Source: Bryobacteraceae bacterium
GTDB lineage: Bacteria > Acidobacteriota > Terriglobia > Bryobacterales > Bryobacteraceae
DNA length: 8,433 nucleotides
NCBI GenBank assembly: GCA_030036985.1
Contig: JASHSD010000829.1
Span: forward strand, 1-8,433
Reading direction: 5' to 3'
Shown in pieces: positions 6,797 to 8,433 of this stretch. The translations under genes and the position numbers were made by a program. Position 1 is the first letter of the stretch. Each line of letters begins with the position of its first letter. The notes beneath the pieces are model-generated. The model searched no databases. It saw nothing but the letters and a program-made list of their open reading frames with translations, and was not told where the DNA came from.

Positions 6797-7993
6797 TCAG
6801 CGCACCATGGCCGCCGCTACAGCGCCGCGCAGCAGCGTTTCCTCGTCCCGCCATGCGTCCTTGTTTGCCGCCTTGGCGAAATCGACCACCAGGTCCAGTT
6901 CGCCGGAACTAAGCTTCCACCCCAATGACTCCAGCCGCTCCGAGAACGCGGCCCGCCCGCTGTGCTTGCCCAGCACCAGCCGGATTCCCGGCGCGCCCAC
7001 CGCTTCCGGACGGAATGGCAGATACGTGTCCGGATGTTTCAGAAGACCATCCTGATGAATGCCCGCCTCGGTCTCGAATACGTTTCTGCCGACCACCGGC
7101 TTGTTCGCCGCAACCGGAATGCCCGTCAGTTCCGATACGCGCCGGCTCAGATTCCAGAGCTTCGCGGCATCCACCAGAGTCCGCAGCCCCAGAACAGGTC
7201 CGTGCAGCGCGATCGCCATCACGACTTCTTCGAGCGAAGTGTTACCCGCCCGCTCACCCAGACCGTTTACCGTGCATTGCGCGATCGGCACGCCCATGCG
7301 GAGCGCGGTAAGCGTATTCGCGGTCGCCAGACCCAAATCGTTGTGGAAGTGTGCCGCCATTGCCGCTTTGCCTAGGTTGGATACGCCGTCAAAAATCCGC
7401 TTGAGTTGCTCTTTCACCAGCTCCGGCGTAAGAATTCCCACAGTATCCGGAAAACCAATCACCGTGGCACCCGAATCAATCGCAATCCGGTAGAAATCGC
7501 ACAATAAATCCGGCTCCGTCCGGCTTGCGTCTTCCGGGCTGAAACACACGGATTCAAATCGCTCCCGTGCGTATTCCACCGTTTCCCGTATGATCCCCCG
7601 GATCTCGTCGGCGGTGAGGCGGAGCTTGTATTCGCGATGCAGCGGGCTCGTTCCGATAAAGAGACTCACGCTGCGCTTGCCGCGAGGGGCCTCCTCCAGA
7701 CTCTCCCACGCAAGATCGATGTCGCGCCGGACTGTCCTGCAGAGCGCCGAAATCGCAGGCGCCGACTTCACCTGAACAGGCTCCGAACGAACGATTCGCC
7801 GGATCGCCTCGACCTCTTCGGCTCCGCAGGCGGGAAATCCGGCGTCGATCGAACTCAGCCCGGCTTCCGCCAGAAGCCCGGCGATTTCCACCTTGGCATC
7901 CGGATTCAGCGCCGCGCCCGGCATCTGTTCGCCGTCCCGCAGGGTGGTGTCGCTAAGGTATACCGTTCTCAGTTTTCGCTCCGCGTCGCTCAT
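6797..7993 (-). CDS. Alpha-isopropylmalate/homocitrate synthase-family enzyme without regulatory domain
   Basis: Family members condense acetyl-CoA with an alpha-keto acid (Claisen-type, metal dependent). The TIM barrel (about 8-270) carries DTTLRDGEQMPG (15-26, with metal ligand Asp15), FSPEDASRT (151-159), FPDTVG (181-186), AHFHNDLGLA (214-223, His215 and His217) and TVNGLGERAGNTS (241-253, Asn251 as the expected fourth ligand). GIHQDG (311-316) and LGKHSGR (341-347) mark the accessory subdomain. At 398 residues it ends where the leucine-feedback domain of LeuA (about 520 residues in E. coli) would begin, so it has NifV-like length. The HREYKLR (119-125) and SPED motifs look more LeuA-like than NifV-like. 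Possible products are 2-isopropylmalate, citramalate, homocitrate or a benzylmalate-type precursor. No nif or leu genes are nearby, so I give no symbol. The ribosome-binding site is weak. Confidence 0.92.
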   Translation of the reverse strand: MSDAERKLRTVYLSDTTLRDGEQMPGAALNPDAKVEIAGLLAEAGLSSIDAGFPACGAEEVEAIRRIVRSEPVQVKSAPAISALCRTVRRDIDLAWESLEEAPRGKRSVSLFIGTSPLHREYKLRLTADEIRGIIRETVEYARERFESVCFSPEDASRTEPDLLCDFYRIAIDSGATVIGFPDTVGILTPELVKEQLKRIFDGVSNLGKAAMAAHFHNDLGLATANTLTALRMGVPIAQCTVNGLGERAGNTSLEEVVMAIALHGPVLGLRTLVDAAKLWNLSRRVSELTGIPVAANKPVVGRNVFETEAGIHQDGLLKHPDTYLPFRPEAVGAPGIRLVLGKHSGRAAFSERLESLGWKLSSGELDLVVDFAKAANKDAWRDEETLLRGAVAAAMVR

Positions 7994-8023
7994 GAATCCC
8001 GCAACCGCCGGCTCAGTACATGA

Positions 8024-8433
8024 TACTACCTCAATTCCCTGGAAATCGCGCGCATATTTTATATGAAACCACGTCAGAGTCCCCGATTCTGAAGTAAAGT
8101 ATTAAGGTCGGAACGCGCTTTCCGTGAAAAAACGAAACCCGTTAGCAACAAAGCGCCGAAAAACCGATGCGCCCGGACAGCGCAAAGGGCGCTGTCCCGC
8201 GGCGCCATACAGCGGAGGAACCTGTCATTCGCGCGAAGCGGACGCGACCCGTTTTGCGCGCGTTCCACCAAAGCGAGATCCGGCTGATGCGGGCATTCCT
8301 GATGTGGCGGCCGTCTTCGGCATCCTCCCAAACCATGGCGGCGCCGTCTTCCCAAGCGGTGGCGGTCGCATTACAGCGGCGGCTGGCTCCCGCTTTCGGC
8401 AGGGAACTCCCGGCGCGGGATCTTTCCACGCCG
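8024..8433. other. Right-edge region without a gene that can be called
   Basis: About 410 bp precede the synthase-like gene. Close to it, minus-strand TATAAAAT-like sequence (TATAAA at 8063-8058) could be a -10 box, but no good -35 is present. Further right, several frames stay open to the window edge: minus to a TAA at 8142, minus to a TAA at 8371, and plus from ATG 8167. The minus frame ending at 8142 has the more gene-like third-position G+C and repeated WED motifs, so it may be the C-terminus of a gene beyond the window. None has a recognisable family signature. Confidence 0.4.
8175..8197. repeat. Perfect 9-bp inverted repeat (hairpin)
   Basis: GGACAGCGC (8175-8183) and GCGCTGTCC (8189-8197) are exact reverse complements around a 5-nt loop. 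On the minus strand a TTTTT run follows 13 nt later, which is too far for a classical intrinsic terminator, though the hairpin could still end or stabilise a transcript arriving from the right. It could also be a dispersed palindromic element. Confidence 0.5.

Noticed and set aside
8167..8433. Plus-strand frame from ATG 8167 open to the right edge
   Set aside because: Its Ser/Arg/Ala-rich product lacks motifs and a ribosome-binding site, and the opposite strand has more gene-like codon use.

Overview
This is a dense bacterial window of roughly 60% G+C. Every gene that can be called with confidence lies on the minus strand. The codon use, the HMA-like/ABC fusion, the Ala/Glu-rich small proteins and the GC-rich hairpins would suit an Acidobacteriota-type genome. 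That placement is an impression from sequence style and was not tested. No phage genes, insertion sequence, CRISPR array, rRNA or tRNA is visible.

Layout, right to left (the direction of transcription). About 8024-8433 holds no gene I can call, only edge-truncated open frames and a perfect 9-bp inverted repeat. At 7993-6797 is a short alpha-isopropylmalate/homocitrate synthase-type enzyme. It is followed 26 bp later by a SAM-dependent methyltransferase (6770-6039), probably in the same transcript. A gap of about 146 bp contains a TTGACA promoter candidate that would start a second transcription unit. That unit holds two small, apparently membrane-anchored helical proteins (5892-5632 and 5590-5300), then an ABC exporter with an N-terminal HMA-like domain (about 5222-2796), then a NodU/CmcH-type carbamoyltransferase (2799-655). 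The exporter stop and the carbamoyltransferase start overlap as ATGA. Two hairpins follow the last stop codon. After a further non-coding stretch, a partial gene runs off the left edge (290 to <1), with weak DUF6788-like features.

Most interesting is the four-gene unit 5892-655. It combines two small single-helix proteins of the style that accompanies metal-efflux pumps (DUF5132/DUF1490/PacL-like), a full exporter half-transporter carrying an HMA-like domain and a long acidic-then-basic tail, and a carbamoyltransferase with an extra C-terminal region of about 145 residues. Part of that region looks PqqD-like. The translational overlap suggests that a carbamoylated small molecule or peptide is made and exported together, possibly at a membrane platform organised by the small proteins. 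This is a hypothesis. The exporter probably starts at a CTG codon at 5222 rather than the nearest conventional start (TTG, 5141), because the in-frame residues upstream complete the first strand of the HMA-like fold and a GGAGG lies 5 nt before that CTG.
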